DNA of 31,750 nucleotides from NCBI GenBank assembly GCA_964641695.1, contig CAZXKG010000019.1:1-31750 (forward strand), written 5' to 3'. Shown here piece by piece: positions 1-7,647 of this stretch. A program made the position numbers and the translations under genes. This DNA comes from RHKX01 sp964641695. Lineage in GTDB: Bacteria > Actinomycetota > Thermoleophilia > Solirubrobacterales > 70-9. The notes below the pieces were generated by a model. That model was not told where the DNA came from. It searched no databases and saw nothing but the letters and a program-made list of their open reading frames with translations. Position 1 is the first letter of the stretch. Each line of letters opens with the position of its first letter.

Positions 1-287
1 CCACGCTCGGCCTGCTTGTAGACCTCCTCCTCGGAGATCAGGCGGGCCTGCTGGTCACGGGCTTCCTTGACGACACGCTCGGCCTCGCGCTTGGCTTCGG
101 CGAGCATCTCCTGACGCTCCTTGACGATCCAGCGCGCCTGCTTGATCTCCTCGGGGATCGTCGCCCGCATCTGGTCGAGCAGGTCGTAGATCTCCTCACG
201 GTCAACGCGCACCTGGTCCGTCAACGGGACCGGGCGGGCGTTGTGGATCAGGTCGTCGAGTTTGTCGATCAGAACGAGAACGTCCAT
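1..287 (-). CDS. Partial coiled-coil protein (DivIVA / SepIVA-like or 'ATP synthase b-like')
   Basis: The gene runs off the left edge, so only the first 95 codons are visible, starting at the ATG at 285–287. The visible protein begins MDVLVLIDKLDDLIHNARPV and continues as a highly charged helix rich in Glu, Lys, Arg and Gln (KERQEMLAEAKREAERVVKE), which predicts a long coiled coil. No membrane segment or signal peptide is seen. In many actinobacteria a gene of this kind sits just downstream of coaD and before the DUF177–rpmF–rnc genes, annotated as DivIVA-domain, SepIVA-like or, misleadingly, ATP synthase subunit b. A role in septal or polar wall growth is inference from those relatives. A weak TAAGCT box lies at 300–305, 12 bases before the ATG. 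The family is moderately certain, the function is not. Confidence 0.7.
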   Translation of the reverse strand, partial: MDVLVLIDKLDDLIHNARPVPLTDQVRVDREEIYDLLDQMRATIPEEIKQARWIVKERQEMLAEAKREAERVVKEARDQQARLISEEEVYKQAER

Positions 288-404
288 CTGTACCGCCAAA
301 GCTTAGGGGTCGGCGCGAAAAATCCTCGCCCGGCCGTTGAAACTGCAATTGCCTGCAATCTGGCGTTCAAAAGGGTACGCCGCATGACCCCCGGAACGAG
401 CGAC

Positions 405-902
405 TCAGCGCTCGATCCGTTCCTTGAGTGCCTCGGCCACCGGAGCGGGGACCAGATCGGTGACGTCGCCACCGAAGGTCGCCAGCTCCTTGACGCCGGT
501 CGAGGAGAGGAAGCTGTACTCGGGAGAGGCCATCACGTAGGCGCTCTCGATCTCCGGGGCGAGCTTGCGGTTGAGCTGGTTCATCTCGAACTCGTACTCG
601 AAGTCGGAGATCGCGCGCAGGCCCTTGACGATCGTCCGCGCCCCGTTCTCGCGGGCGAACTCGACCAGCAACGTCGAGAACACCCGCGTCTCCACGTTCG
701 CGAGATGAGCGGTCGCCTCGGCCAGGAACTGACGACGCTCCTCGGCCGTGAACAGCGTCTTCTGCTTGCGCAACGGCTGGTTGACGACGCCGACGACGAC
801 CCGATCGAAGATCCGCGCCGCGCGGGTGATGATGTCGATGTGCCCGTTGGTCACGGGGTCGTAGCTGCCGGGGCAGATCGCGACTCCGGAGGTCTCAGAC
901 AT
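405..902 (-). CDS. coaD: Phosphopantetheine adenylyltransferase
   Basis: CoaD transfers AMP from ATP to 4'-phosphopantetheine to give dephospho-CoA, the penultimate step of coenzyme A synthesis, in the cytoplasm. The 165-residue protein has the usual length. The N-terminal PGSYDPVTNGH (residues 11–21) carries the T/HxGH nucleotidyltransferase motif (Thr18, His21). A KGLR segment (the usual substrate-binding region) and the second signature FLSSTGVKEL, matching the family's ISSTxVRE, follow. The ATG at 900–902 lies inside the end of rsmD (8-base overlap), so the two are translationally coupled, as in many actinobacteria. The stop is followed by a 117-base gap before the coiled-coil gene. Nothing unusual. 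Confidence 0.97.
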   Translation of the reverse strand: MSETSGVAICPGSYDPVTNGHIDIITRAARIFDRVVVGVVNQPLRKQKTLFTAEERRQFLAEATAHLANVETRVFSTLLVEFARENGARTIVKGLRAISDFEYEFEMNQLNRKLAPEIESAYVMASPEYSFLSSTGVKELATFGGDVTDLVPAPVAEALKERIER

Positions 903-1428
903 AGCCGACTCCGTGGATCCGGATCAGGGTCGCGCCGTAGCGGCGCTCGTCGAGCAGGGGCAAGGACAGCTCCAGCGGCGCGTCGGGGGAGCTCTCGAGG
1001 ATCACGCGCGCACCGTTCGCGAGTCGAGGTTCGAGGAGCTTGTCGAGGTCTTCTTCAAAGCGGCGGGCGATCTTATAGGGCGGGTCGCAGAAGACGAGGT
1101 CGTAGCGTCCCCGCTCGCGCCGCAGGAAAGCGGCTACGTCGGTGCGGACCAACGCGCAGCGGTCCGCGATCGCCAGCTTCTCGACGTTCTCCGCGACCGC
1201 GCCGACGTCGCGATCGACGAACGTGGCAGCCGCGGCGCCGCGCGAGATCGCCTCGATCCCCAGGGCGCCGGTTCCGGCGAAGAGATCGAGAACGGCGAGG
1301 CCGCCGACGTCACCGAGGATCGAGAAGACCGCCTCACGCACGCGCTCGCCGGTCGGGCGCAGCTCGCCTCCACCTCGACCCCGGGAGACGAGCCGCCGAC
1401 CGCCGAGCTGACCGGAGACGACGCGCAT
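895..1428 (-). CDS. rsmD: 16S rRNA (guanine966-N2)-methyltransferase RsmD
   Basis: RsmD methylates N2 of G966 (E. coli numbering) in 16S rRNA of the small subunit, using S-adenosylmethionine. The 177-residue protein opens with MRVVSGQLGGRRL, the family's typical start. It contains the SAM-binding loop DLFAGTG (residues 48–54) and the catalytic DPPY motif (115–118), both intact. It starts one base after the recG stop and overlaps coaD by 8 bases, giving the conserved recG–rsmD–coaD series. Start codon ATG at 1426–1428. Assignment is secure from motifs and context. Confidence 0.95.
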   Translation of the reverse strand: MRVVSGQLGGRRLVSRGRGGGELRPTGERVREAVFSILGDVGGLAVLDLFAGTGALGIEAISRGAAAATFVDRDVGAVAENVEKLAIADRCALVRTDVAAFLRRERGRYDLVFCDPPYKIARRFEEDLDKLLEPRLANGARVILESSPDAPLELSLPLLDERRYGATLIRIHGVGYV

Positions 1429-1429
1429 C

Positions 1430-3721
1430 TCAGCCGGCGATCGACTCTCGGCGCTCGTCGCCGTAGCGGCTACGGACGACGTCGATCAACGGACCGAGCT
1501 CGGGGTGCTCCAGCGATCCGAGTCGATCGAGGATCTCGACCAGGTCGGCGCGAGCCTCCAGCAACAGCTCGTCGTCGTCGGGCAGCACCGCGGCCCGGAA
1601 GCGGGGCAGCCCGCTCTGCAGCGTGCCCAGCACCTCACCCTCCCCACGCAGCTTCAAGTCCTCGCCGGCGAGCCGGAAGCCGTCGCGCTCGCGGACCAGG
1701 GCGCCGAGGCGTGCTCTCGCCCTCGGGGTGCGCGGCTCGGAGAAGAGGATGCACTGCGACTCGTAGCTGCCTCGGCCGATACGGCCGCGGAGCTGGTGCA
1801 GCTGGCTGATCCCGTAGCGCTCCGCCCCCTCGATCAGCATCACGGTGGCGTTGGGAACGTCGATCCCGACCTCGATCACGCTCGTGGCGACGAGCACGTG
1901 CGCCTCGCCCGAGGAGAACCGGGCCATAGCCGCAGACTTCTCGCGGGCGGGCATCTGCCCGTGGATCAGCTGCACGTCGAAGTCGGCGAGCTCGCCCGCC
2001 GCGAGCCGCTCCGCCTCGGCGGTGACCGCCTTCGCCTCGTCCTTGTCCGACTCCTCCACCAGCGGGCAGACGACGTAGGCCTGCCTGCCTTCCCGCAGCC
2101 GCTCGCGGACGAACTCGTAGGCGCCGGGGCGGCGTTCCTCGCCGACCAGCCAGGTCTTGACCGGCTGCCTGCCCTTCGGCAGACCGTGGAGCGCGGTGAC
2201 GTCGAGATCGCCGAACGCGACCAGCGAGAGGGTTCGCGGGATCGGCGTCGCGGTCATGTGCAGGACGTGCGGAACCAGCTCGCCGGGACCCTTGCGATCG
2301 AGCTCGCGACGCTGCCTGACGCCGAATCGGTGCTGCTCGTCGACGACGGCGACCGAGAGCCGGGCGAACTCGACCGTCGGCTCGATCAGCGCGTGCGTCC
2401 CGACGATCAGCGGCAGCTCACCCGTGGCGAGCACGCCGAGCGTCCGCCTCCGGCTGGCGGCCGGCGTCGAGCCGGTGAGCAGGGCGATCGGGATGCCGGA
2501 GCCGGCCAGCAGCAGCTCGAGCGTGGCGAAGTGCTGCTCGGCGAGGGTCTCGGTCGGGGCCATCAGCACCGCCTGCTGACCCGACTCGTGTGCCCGCAAC
2601 ATCGCGTAGAGCGCGACCACCGTCTTCCCGGAGCCGACCTCGCCCATCAGCAGGCGTTGCATCGGGCGGCTCGAGCCGAGATCGGCGTCGATCTCGGCGA
2701 AGGCGCCGCGCTGATCCTCGGTCGGCTCGAAGGGGAGCGAGCGCACCCATTCGGAGACGAGCTCGCCGCCCGACTCCAGCGGGACCGCCCGCAGGTCCGC
2801 CTTCCTGCCCTCGCGGCGCATCAGCAACGCCGCCTGGTGGACGAAGAGATCCTCGTAGGCGAGGCGACGCCGAGCCTGGCGTACGTCGCCCTCGGTCCGG
2901 GGGAAGTGGATCGCCACGCGGGCGTCGGAGCAGAGGGCCAGCGAGCGCCGCTCGCGGATAGCCGCCGGTAGCGGCTCGAGCACGTCCCGGGCGCCGGCGA
3001 GCGCGCCGTGGACCCACTCGCGGATCTTCGCCGCGCGTACGCCCTCGCCGGCCGGATGGGCGGGAACGAGCCCGAACGTGTGCAGGCCCGGCGGCGGCCC
3101 AGACGCGCTCGGCTCCCGGATCGGGTCCGGCGTGCGCACCTCGGCCCCCTCCGCCCCGACGATCTCGAAGGACTCGGGCTTGAACCCGCGGCGGTCGCGC
3201 TTTCCCCGCAGCAGCAGCCGAGTGCCCGGCCGGAGCTTGTCGGCCAGCCACGCTTGGTTGAACCAGGCGACCTTGATCGAGCCGCTGCGGTCGAAGACCG
3301 TCGCCTCGACGATCCTCAGCCCGCGACGTCGCGTCGGACGCGCGTTGACGCTGCGAACCTCGACCTGCAGCGTCGCGACGGCGCCTTCGGCGAGCTCGGC
3401 GATCGGCACGATCCCCTGATCCAGCCCGTGGGAGTGCGGGTAGTGGTCGACCAGGGTCCCCAGATCCTCGATCCCGATCCGCGCCGCTGCCGAGGCGGTC
3501 TTCTCCCCCACGCCCGCGAACTCCCGAAGCCCTTGCTGAAGACGCCCGGGTCGCGGGATCGAGCGCAGCGGCGCGGAGCTCAGGGCCGCACGATCGACCG
3601 CCCCTCCGGCGAAACCGCGCGTCCAGGCATCCCGCCCCTCCGGGCCGGATGATCCGACGTGCCCGCTCCCCTCCGTAGGCGTGGAGCCTCCCTCGGCCTG
3701 CGCCGACGGCCCGGCGCTCAC
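1430..3721 (-). CDS. recG: ATP-dependent DNA helicase RecG
   Basis: RecG is the branched-DNA helicase that regresses stalled replication forks and processes recombination intermediates. An N-terminal OB-fold 'wedge' region (roughly residues 60–220) precedes two helicase lobes: Walker A GEVGSGKT near residue 360, the DEQH box near 458 (VVDEQHRFG), TATPIPRT near 490 and LRGRIGRG in the second lobe. I chose the GTG at 3719–3721 because it overlaps the fakA stop as GTGA, a junction used repeatedly in this window; a GTG six codons upstream (3739) is also open. The chosen start gives 763 residues. The first ~50 residues are low-complexity (Gly, Ser, Glu) and look non-conserved, so a later start cannot be excluded. 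The helicase motifs are intact. Confidence 0.95.
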   Translation of the reverse strand: MSAGPSAQAEGGSTPTEGSGHVGSSGPEGRDAWTRGFAGGAVDRAALSSAPLRSIPRPGRLQQGLREFAGVGEKTASAAARIGIEDLGTLVDHYPHSHGLDQGIVPIAELAEGAVATLQVEVRSVNARPTRRRGLRIVEATVFDRSGSIKVAWFNQAWLADKLRPGTRLLLRGKRDRRGFKPESFEIVGAEGAEVRTPDPIREPSASGPPPGLHTFGLVPAHPAGEGVRAAKIREWVHGALAGARDVLEPLPAAIRERRSLALCSDARVAIHFPRTEGDVRQARRRLAYEDLFVHQAALLMRREGRKADLRAVPLESGGELVSEWVRSLPFEPTEDQRGAFAEIDADLGSSRPMQRLLMGEVGSGKTVVALYAMLRAHESGQQAVLMAPTETLAEQHFATLELLLAGSGIPIALLTGSTPAASRRRTLGVLATGELPLIVGTHALIEPTVEFARLSVAVVDEQHRFGVRQRRELDRKGPGELVPHVLHMTATPIPRTLSLVAFGDLDVTALHGLPKGRQPVKTWLVGEERRPGAYEFVRERLREGRQAYVVCPLVEESDKDEAKAVTAEAERLAAGELADFDVQLIHGQMPAREKSAAMARFSSGEAHVLVATSVIEVGIDVPNATVMLIEGAERYGISQLHQLRGRIGRGSYESQCILFSEPRTPRARARLGALVRERDGFRLAGEDLKLRGEGEVLGTLQSGLPRFRAAVLPDDDELLLEARADLVEILDRLGSLEHPELGPLIDVVRSRYGDERRESIAG

Positions 3722-5358
3722 TGCGCGGCGAGCAGCCACCAGTAACTCGGCTGTCCGCCCCGATGCACCTCGACCTCGGTCGAGTCCGGCGCCAGCGCGG
3801 CCACCTCGTCGATCTGGATCGGCGCGCCGTCGCCCTCGACGATCGTGAGGATCTCCGTGCCGTCGCTCGCGAGTGAGGCGAGCGTGCCGGCGAGGGTGGA
3901 CCCGGCACCCCCCCAGGCGATCAGCTCCCCGTCGACGAAGCCGACGGCATCTCCGCGGACGAAGCGCCCACGAGAGTCGTCGCGAGCGGCGGGCGCGATC
4001 GCCCCCACCGTGATCGTCGCCAGCGCGCCCTCGAGACGCTCGCAGTTCTCCTGCAGGGAAGCGGCCGGGTCGAGCTCGACGAGCGCCGCGAGGCCGGCCT
4101 GCTGAGCGGTGCAGTCGAGGACGCGAGCCTCGCGCGCCGACAGCCTAGCCGCGTGCTCCGCCGCCATCACCACGTTCTTGTTGTTCGGAAGCACCAGGAC
4201 GCCCTCGCCGTCGGCGGAGTGGATGGCCGCGAGGATCTCGTCGGTCGAGGGGTTCATCGTCGCGCCGCCGTCGACGACGGTCGCGCCGAGGCTCTCATAC
4301 AGCGAGCGCAGGCCCTGCCCGGAGACGACTGCGACGACTCCGACCTTCGCCTGGTCAGCGCTCAGGCGCTGGTCGCGATCGGCGACCTGCTCGCGCATGT
4401 CGGCCTCGTCGACGCGCGAGATCTCCCCCTTGCCGTCGAAGACCCGCCGCGCCAGCTCGGGCTCGTCGGTGTGGACGTGGACGCGGAGCGTGCGCGGGTC
4501 ACCGACGACGAGCACGGAGTCGCCGATCTCGCGAAGCGGCGCCTCGAACGAATCGCCGTCGAGGCCCTCCCCCTGGACGATGAAGTTGACGCAGTAGCGA
4601 TAGCGGCTGTCGGTGTGCTGAGGGGCGGAGAGCCGGGCGGGCGCCTGCTCGGGGATGTCGACCTCGGGCGCGTCCTGGCTGCGCAGGCCGGCGACGAGAC
4701 CAGCGAGGATCAGGACGAGTCCATGGCCACCCGCGTCGACGACCCCGGCCTCGGCGAGCACCGGAAGCTGCCCCGGCGTTCGCTGGACGGCCTCCTCGCC
4801 CGCCTGGGTGATCACCTCCAGCACCTCCGCGAGGATCTCCTCCTGGCGATCCTCCATCGTCCCCGGGCTGAGGCGGCGATCGTCGTCGGCGAGGCGGGCC
4901 AGATGCTTGGCCGCGGCGGCCGCCATCGCCCGCATCACGGTCAGCATCGTTCCCTCGGCGGGGTTGCGGACCGAGTCGTAGGCGGCATCGGCAGCGCGAG
5001 CGAACGCCGCGGCGACGAGGACGGGATCGATCAAGTCGCCGGGGCGGGTAGCCAGCTCCTCGGCGGCCCCCCGGACGATCTGGCTCAAGATCACGCCGGA
5101 GTTACCGCGGGCGCCCATCAGGGCGGCGCGGGCGACCGCATGGACGAGCTCGATGCGGTCGGCCTCGCCCTCGGCCTCCGATTCGATCCGATCGAGCTCG
5201 GCGAGCACGGCGCGCATGGTCAAGGCCATGTTGTCGCCGGTGTCCCCGTCGGCCACGGGGAACACGTTGAGGTCGTTGACCTCGTTACGACGCGCGTCCA
5301 GGTACGCGTAAGCCGCCTCGACGACGCGGCGAAACCTCTCGACAGATGGATCCGGCAC
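3718..5358 (-). CDS. fakA: DAK2-domain kinase, FakA/YloV family (fatty-acid kinase subunit A)
   Basis: This 546-residue protein belongs to the YloV/FakA family, whose studied members phosphorylate fatty acids bound to a FakB (DegV-type) partner so that host or medium fatty acids can enter phospholipid synthesis. The N-terminal DAK2 nucleotide domain (about residues 1–200) has the signature NDLNVFPVADGDTGDNM, with metal-binding Asp37 and Asp39, and a later ARGNSGVILSQ loop. A middle and a C-terminal FakA domain follow, including VLVLPNNKNVVMAAE near residue 390. The start is GTG at 5356–5358, only nine bases after a TATATA box, so the mRNA is probably leaderless. No fakB is present in the window. 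The order rpmB–DAK2–recG is classical in actinobacteria. Family certain; the fatty-acid substrate is inferred. Confidence 0.9.
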   Translation of the reverse strand: MPDPSVERFRRVVEAAYAYLDARRNEVNDLNVFPVADGDTGDNMALTMRAVLAELDRIESEAEGEADRIELVHAVARAALMGARGNSGVILSQIVRGAAEELATRPGDLIDPVLVAAAFARAADAAYDSVRNPAEGTMLTVMRAMAAAAAKHLARLADDDRRLSPGTMEDRQEEILAEVLEVITQAGEEAVQRTPGQLPVLAEAGVVDAGGHGLVLILAGLVAGLRSQDAPEVDIPEQAPARLSAPQHTDSRYRYCVNFIVQGEGLDGDSFEAPLREIGDSVLVVGDPRTLRVHVHTDEPELARRVFDGKGEISRVDEADMREQVADRDQRLSADQAKVGVVAVVSGQGLRSLYESLGATVVDGGATMNPSTDEILAAIHSADGEGVLVLPNNKNVVMAAEHAARLSAREARVLDCTAQQAGLAALVELDPAASLQENCERLEGALATITVGAIAPAARDDSRGRFVRGDAVGFVDGELIAWGGAGSTLAGTLASLASDGTEILTIVEGDGAPIQIDEVAALAPDSTEVEVHRGGQPSYWWLLAAQ

Positions 5359-5417
5359 CGTCGGGGTTATATACCTACCGCCGGAATGCTCCGCTGCGCG
5401 TCGGCTTCCGGCAGTTG
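5359..5417 (-). promoter_or_regulatory. fakA promoter block, shared with scpA
   Basis: Read on the minus strand, a TATATA box (5368–5373) lies nine bases before the GTG start of fakA. Eight bases further upstream is the near-palindrome CGGAGCATTCCG (5382–5393). The same arrangement, at the same spacing, precedes scpA at 31679–31741: 30 of the first 38 aligned bases match, counting from the start codon. The shared part extends to about 5417. Promoter role is inferred from position and from the duplicated layout; no clear TTGACA-like –35 is present. Confidence 0.6.
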
Positions 5418-5452
5418 TCTCAGCCTGGCTTAGCCGCGCCCTCAGCGGGCCG

Positions 5453-5644
5453 CTAGGCGGCCTTGGCTACCTTGTTGGCCTTCAGGCAGCGCGTGCAGAC
5501 GTAGACGCGGCGAGGGGTTCCCTCGTCGTCGATGCGGATCTTCTGCAGGTTGGGGTTGAAGCGGCGGCGGGTCGCGACCATCGAGTGGCTACGCGAGTTC
5601 CCGACAGCGGGCTTCTTCCCGCAGCTGTGACAAACCTTGGCCAT
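5453..5644 (-). CDS. rpmB: 50S ribosomal protein L28 (zinc-binding, C+ form)
   Basis: A 63-residue ribosomal protein of the large subunit, typical length for bacterial L28. It begins MAKVCHSCGKKPAVGNSRSHS, the family's N-terminal signature. Two CxxC pairs (Cys5/Cys8 and Cys50/Cys53) form the zinc knuckle, so this is the zinc-containing C+ form. In some actinobacteria a cysteine-free L28 paralog is induced in zinc shortage; none is seen here. It stands as its own unit ahead of fakA. The ATG at 5642–5644 lies ten bases after a TATTCT box. Confidence 0.96.
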   Translation of the reverse strand: MAKVCHSCGKKPAVGNSRSHSMVATRRRFNPNLQKIRIDDEGTPRRVYVCTRCLKANKVAKAA

Positions 5645-5654
5645 AGAGCGCGAG

Positions 5655-5660
5655 AGAATA
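5655..5660 (-). promoter_or_regulatory. rpmB –10 box (TATTCT)
   Basis: On the minus strand TATTCT, an excellent –10 hexamer, ends ten bases before the rpmB ATG, leaving at most a few leader bases. No Shine–Dalgarno sequence fits between. No convincing –35 is seen 16–18 bases further upstream. Confidence 0.55.
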
Positions 5661-5771
5661 GCGGCTCGGAGAAGTCCCTAGTAGTCCAGCCCCGCGGCTT
5701 CGCCCCGGCTTCCCGGTTTCACCGACCAACCGCGATCGCGCGGACGAAGGCGAAAGCGGTGCCGCGCGAGC

Positions 5772-5790
5772 CGACATCGATGCGATGCCG
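5772..5790 (-). terminator. Candidate hairpin terminator of the riboflavin operon
   Basis: On the minus strand CGGCATCG-CAT-CGATGTCG can form an eight-pair stem (one G·U) with a three-base loop, about 30 bases after the ribH stop. There is no U-tract, as is common for actinobacterial hairpins, so the terminator role is tentative. Apart from this and the rpmB promoter I see nothing in the 175-base gap 5645–5819. Confidence 0.35.
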
Positions 5791-5819
5791 ACGGTGCAGG
5801 CCGCGGCAGGTATCTCCGC

Positions 5820-6314
5820 CTACGCCGTCAGCTCGGCCCCAATCAAGAACATCCGCACCGCGGCGATCGCGGCGTTGCGGCCGTGATCCCTCTTGTCGCC
5901 ACCGGCGCGGGCCTCCGCCTGCTCGCGGGTGTCGCAGGTGATGACGCCGAAGGTAGCGGGGACGCGGGATTCGAGCGTGACCGCCGTCAGGCCGCTCGCG
6001 GCCTCCGCGCAGACGAAGTCGTAGTGATCGGTCTCGCCGCGGATCACGACCCCGAGGCAGGCGACACCCGCGAACCGGCCGCTGTCGATGCAGAGTCGCG
6101 CCGCGAGCGGCAGCTCGAAGGCCCCGGGCACCTCGTAAGTGCTGACCGACTCGGGCCTGGCGCCGAGCTCCTCGTAGGCGCCGCGAGCGCCCGCGATCAA
6201 CCGATCCGCGAGGTCGCGGTAGAAGGTCGCGACGCAGATCCCCCACTCCGCCCCGGCGACGAGATCGCGCTCCGCGCCGGTGACCGCGAAGGCGGGCGCC
6301 TCACCCATCGCCAC
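5820..6314 (-). CDS. ribH: 6,7-dimethyl-8-ribityllumazine synthase
   Basis: RibH condenses 5-amino-6-ribitylaminouracil with dihydroxybutanone phosphate to form lumazine, the substrate of riboflavin synthase; the enzyme normally assembles into pentamers or 60-mer shells. The 164-residue protein shows VPGAFELP (residues 62–69), GVVIRGETDHYDFV with the catalytic-position His97, and FGVITCDTREQAEAR near the C-terminus. It is the last gene of ribD–ribE–ribBA–ribH. The start is GTG at 6312–6314 (14-base overlap with ribBA), or ATG two codons later at 6308; both keep the conserved core. Confidence 0.95.
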   Translation of the reverse strand: MAMGEAPAFAVTGAERDLVAGAEWGICVATFYRDLADRLIAGARGAYEELGARPESVSTYEVPGAFELPLAARLCIDSGRFAGVACLGVVIRGETDHYDFVCAEAASGLTAVTLESRVPATFGVITCDTREQAEARAGGDKRDHGRNAAIAAVRMFLIGAELTA

Positions 6315-7647
6315 GCCCTCCCCCGGCCTGGTCCTGCTCGTGCTCGTCGTGGATCATCTCCTCGTCGAGCGGCAGGCCCTGGTGGTGGAGCGTGTGGCCC
6401 ATCCGGTCCCGCTTGGTCGCCAGATACGCCTCGTTGTGGGGGTTGGCGGCGGGGATGATCGGCACCTGCTCGGTGACCGAGAGCCCGTACCCCTCCAGCC
6501 CGATGATCTTCTTCGGGTTGTTGGTGAGGATCCTGATGCTGGTCAGGCCGAGGTCCTTGAGGATCTGCGCGCCGATCCCGTAGTCGCGCAGATCGGCGGG
6601 CAACCCGAGCCGGAGGTTCGCGTCGACCGTGTCGAGGCCCTCCTCCTGGAGCTTGTACGCCTTCAGCTTGTTGAGCAGGCCGATCCCCCGCCCCTCCTGG
6701 GAGAGGTAGAGGAGGACCCCGTTCCCCTCCTGCTCGATCATCGACAGCGCGGCGGCGAGCTGATCGCCGCAGTCGCAACGCAGTGAGTGGAAGACATCCC
6801 CGGTGAGGCACTCGCTGTGGACGCGGACGAGGACGTCCTCCTGCCCGGAGACGTCGCCCTTGACCATCGCCACGTGATGCTTCTCGTCGACGAGCGACCG
6901 GTAGCCGACCGCGGTGAAATCGCCGAAGTCGGTCGGCAACGCGGTGTCGACGATCCGCTCGACCAACTTGTCCGCCCGGCGCCGATAGGCGATCAGGTCG
7001 GCGATCGTGATCATCTTCAGCTCGTGCTTGCGGCAGTACTCGGCGAGGTCGGGAACCCGAGCCATCGTCCCGTCCTCGTTCATGATCTCGCAGATCACGC
7101 CGGAGGGGTTGACCCCGGCAAGACGCGCCAGGTCGACGGCGGCCTCGGTATGTCCCGTCCGCTCGAGGACGCCCCCGTCCTTGGCGCGCAGCGGGAAGAC
7201 GTGCCCGGGGATGTGGAGATCGCGCGGGCCGGAGCTGGGGTCGATCGCGACCTGGACGGTCCGCGCCCGGTCGTGAGCCGAGATCCCCGTCGTCACACCC
7301 TCGGCGGCCTCGATCGAGACCGTGAACGCGGTCTCCAGCGGAGCCTCGTTCTTGGCCGTCATCAGGTTGAGCTCGAGCTCCTGGCAGCGCTCCGCCGTCA
7401 GGGCCAGGCAGATCAGACCGCGCGCGTAGGTCGCCATGAAGTTGACCGCCTCGGGCGTGGCGAACTGGGCGGCCATCACCAGATCGCCCTCGTTCTCCCG
7501 GTCCTCGTCGTCGCAGACGACGATCATCTTCCCCCGCCTGATCTCCTCGATCGCCTCCTCGATGGTCGCGAACGGGAACTCCTGCTCGACCCCCTGCTCA
7601 GCGCCGCTCACCGCGGTCCTCCGTTCTTCCGTTTGGTCCGTGTTCAT
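6301..7647 (-). CDS. ribBA: Bifunctional 3,4-dihydroxy-2-butanone-4-phosphate synthase / GTP cyclohydrolase II
   Basis: This fusion supplies both precursors of riboflavin: the RibB half makes dihydroxybutanone phosphate from ribulose 5-phosphate, and the RibA half opens GTP. The 448-residue length fits the fusion. The N-terminal half carries the acidic loop DDEDRENEGD (46–55). The C-terminal half carries the zinc cysteines of SECLTGDVFHSLRCDCGDQ (Cys280, Cys291, Cys293) and QEGRGIGL. Both halves look intact. The ATG at 7645–7647 overlaps the ribE stop as ATGA. The final ~20 residues are Asp/Glu/Gly-rich, overlap the ribH start, and are probably not structured. Confidence 0.96.
   Translation of the reverse strand: MNTDQTEERRTAVSGAEQGVEQEFPFATIEEAIEEIRRGKMIVVCDDEDRENEGDLVMAAQFATPEAVNFMATYARGLICLALTAERCQELELNLMTAKNEAPLETAFTVSIEAAEGVTTGISAHDRARTVQVAIDPSSGPRDLHIPGHVFPLRAKDGGVLERTGHTEAAVDLARLAGVNPSGVICEIMNEDGTMARVPDLAEYCRKHELKMITIADLIAYRRRADKLVERIVDTALPTDFGDFTAVGYRSLVDEKHHVAMVKGDVSGQEDVLVRVHSECLTGDVFHSLRCDCGDQLAAALSMIEQEGNGVLLYLSQEGRGIGLLNKLKAYKLQEEGLDTVDANLRLGLPADLRDYGIGAQILKDLGLTSIRILTNNPKKIIGLEGYGLSVTEQVPIIPAANPHNEAYLATKRDRMGHTLHHQGLPLDEEMIHDEHEQDQAGGGRGDG

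Noticed and set aside
243..1466. Plus-strand open frame of ~400 codons
   Set aside because: It is the antisense shadow of rsmD, coaD and part of the first gene, Arg/Gly-rich without any family motif.
2418..3908. Minus-strand open frame of ~500 codons in another phase
   Set aside because: Alternative-phase shadow of recG and the end of fakA; Arg-rich translation with no motifs.
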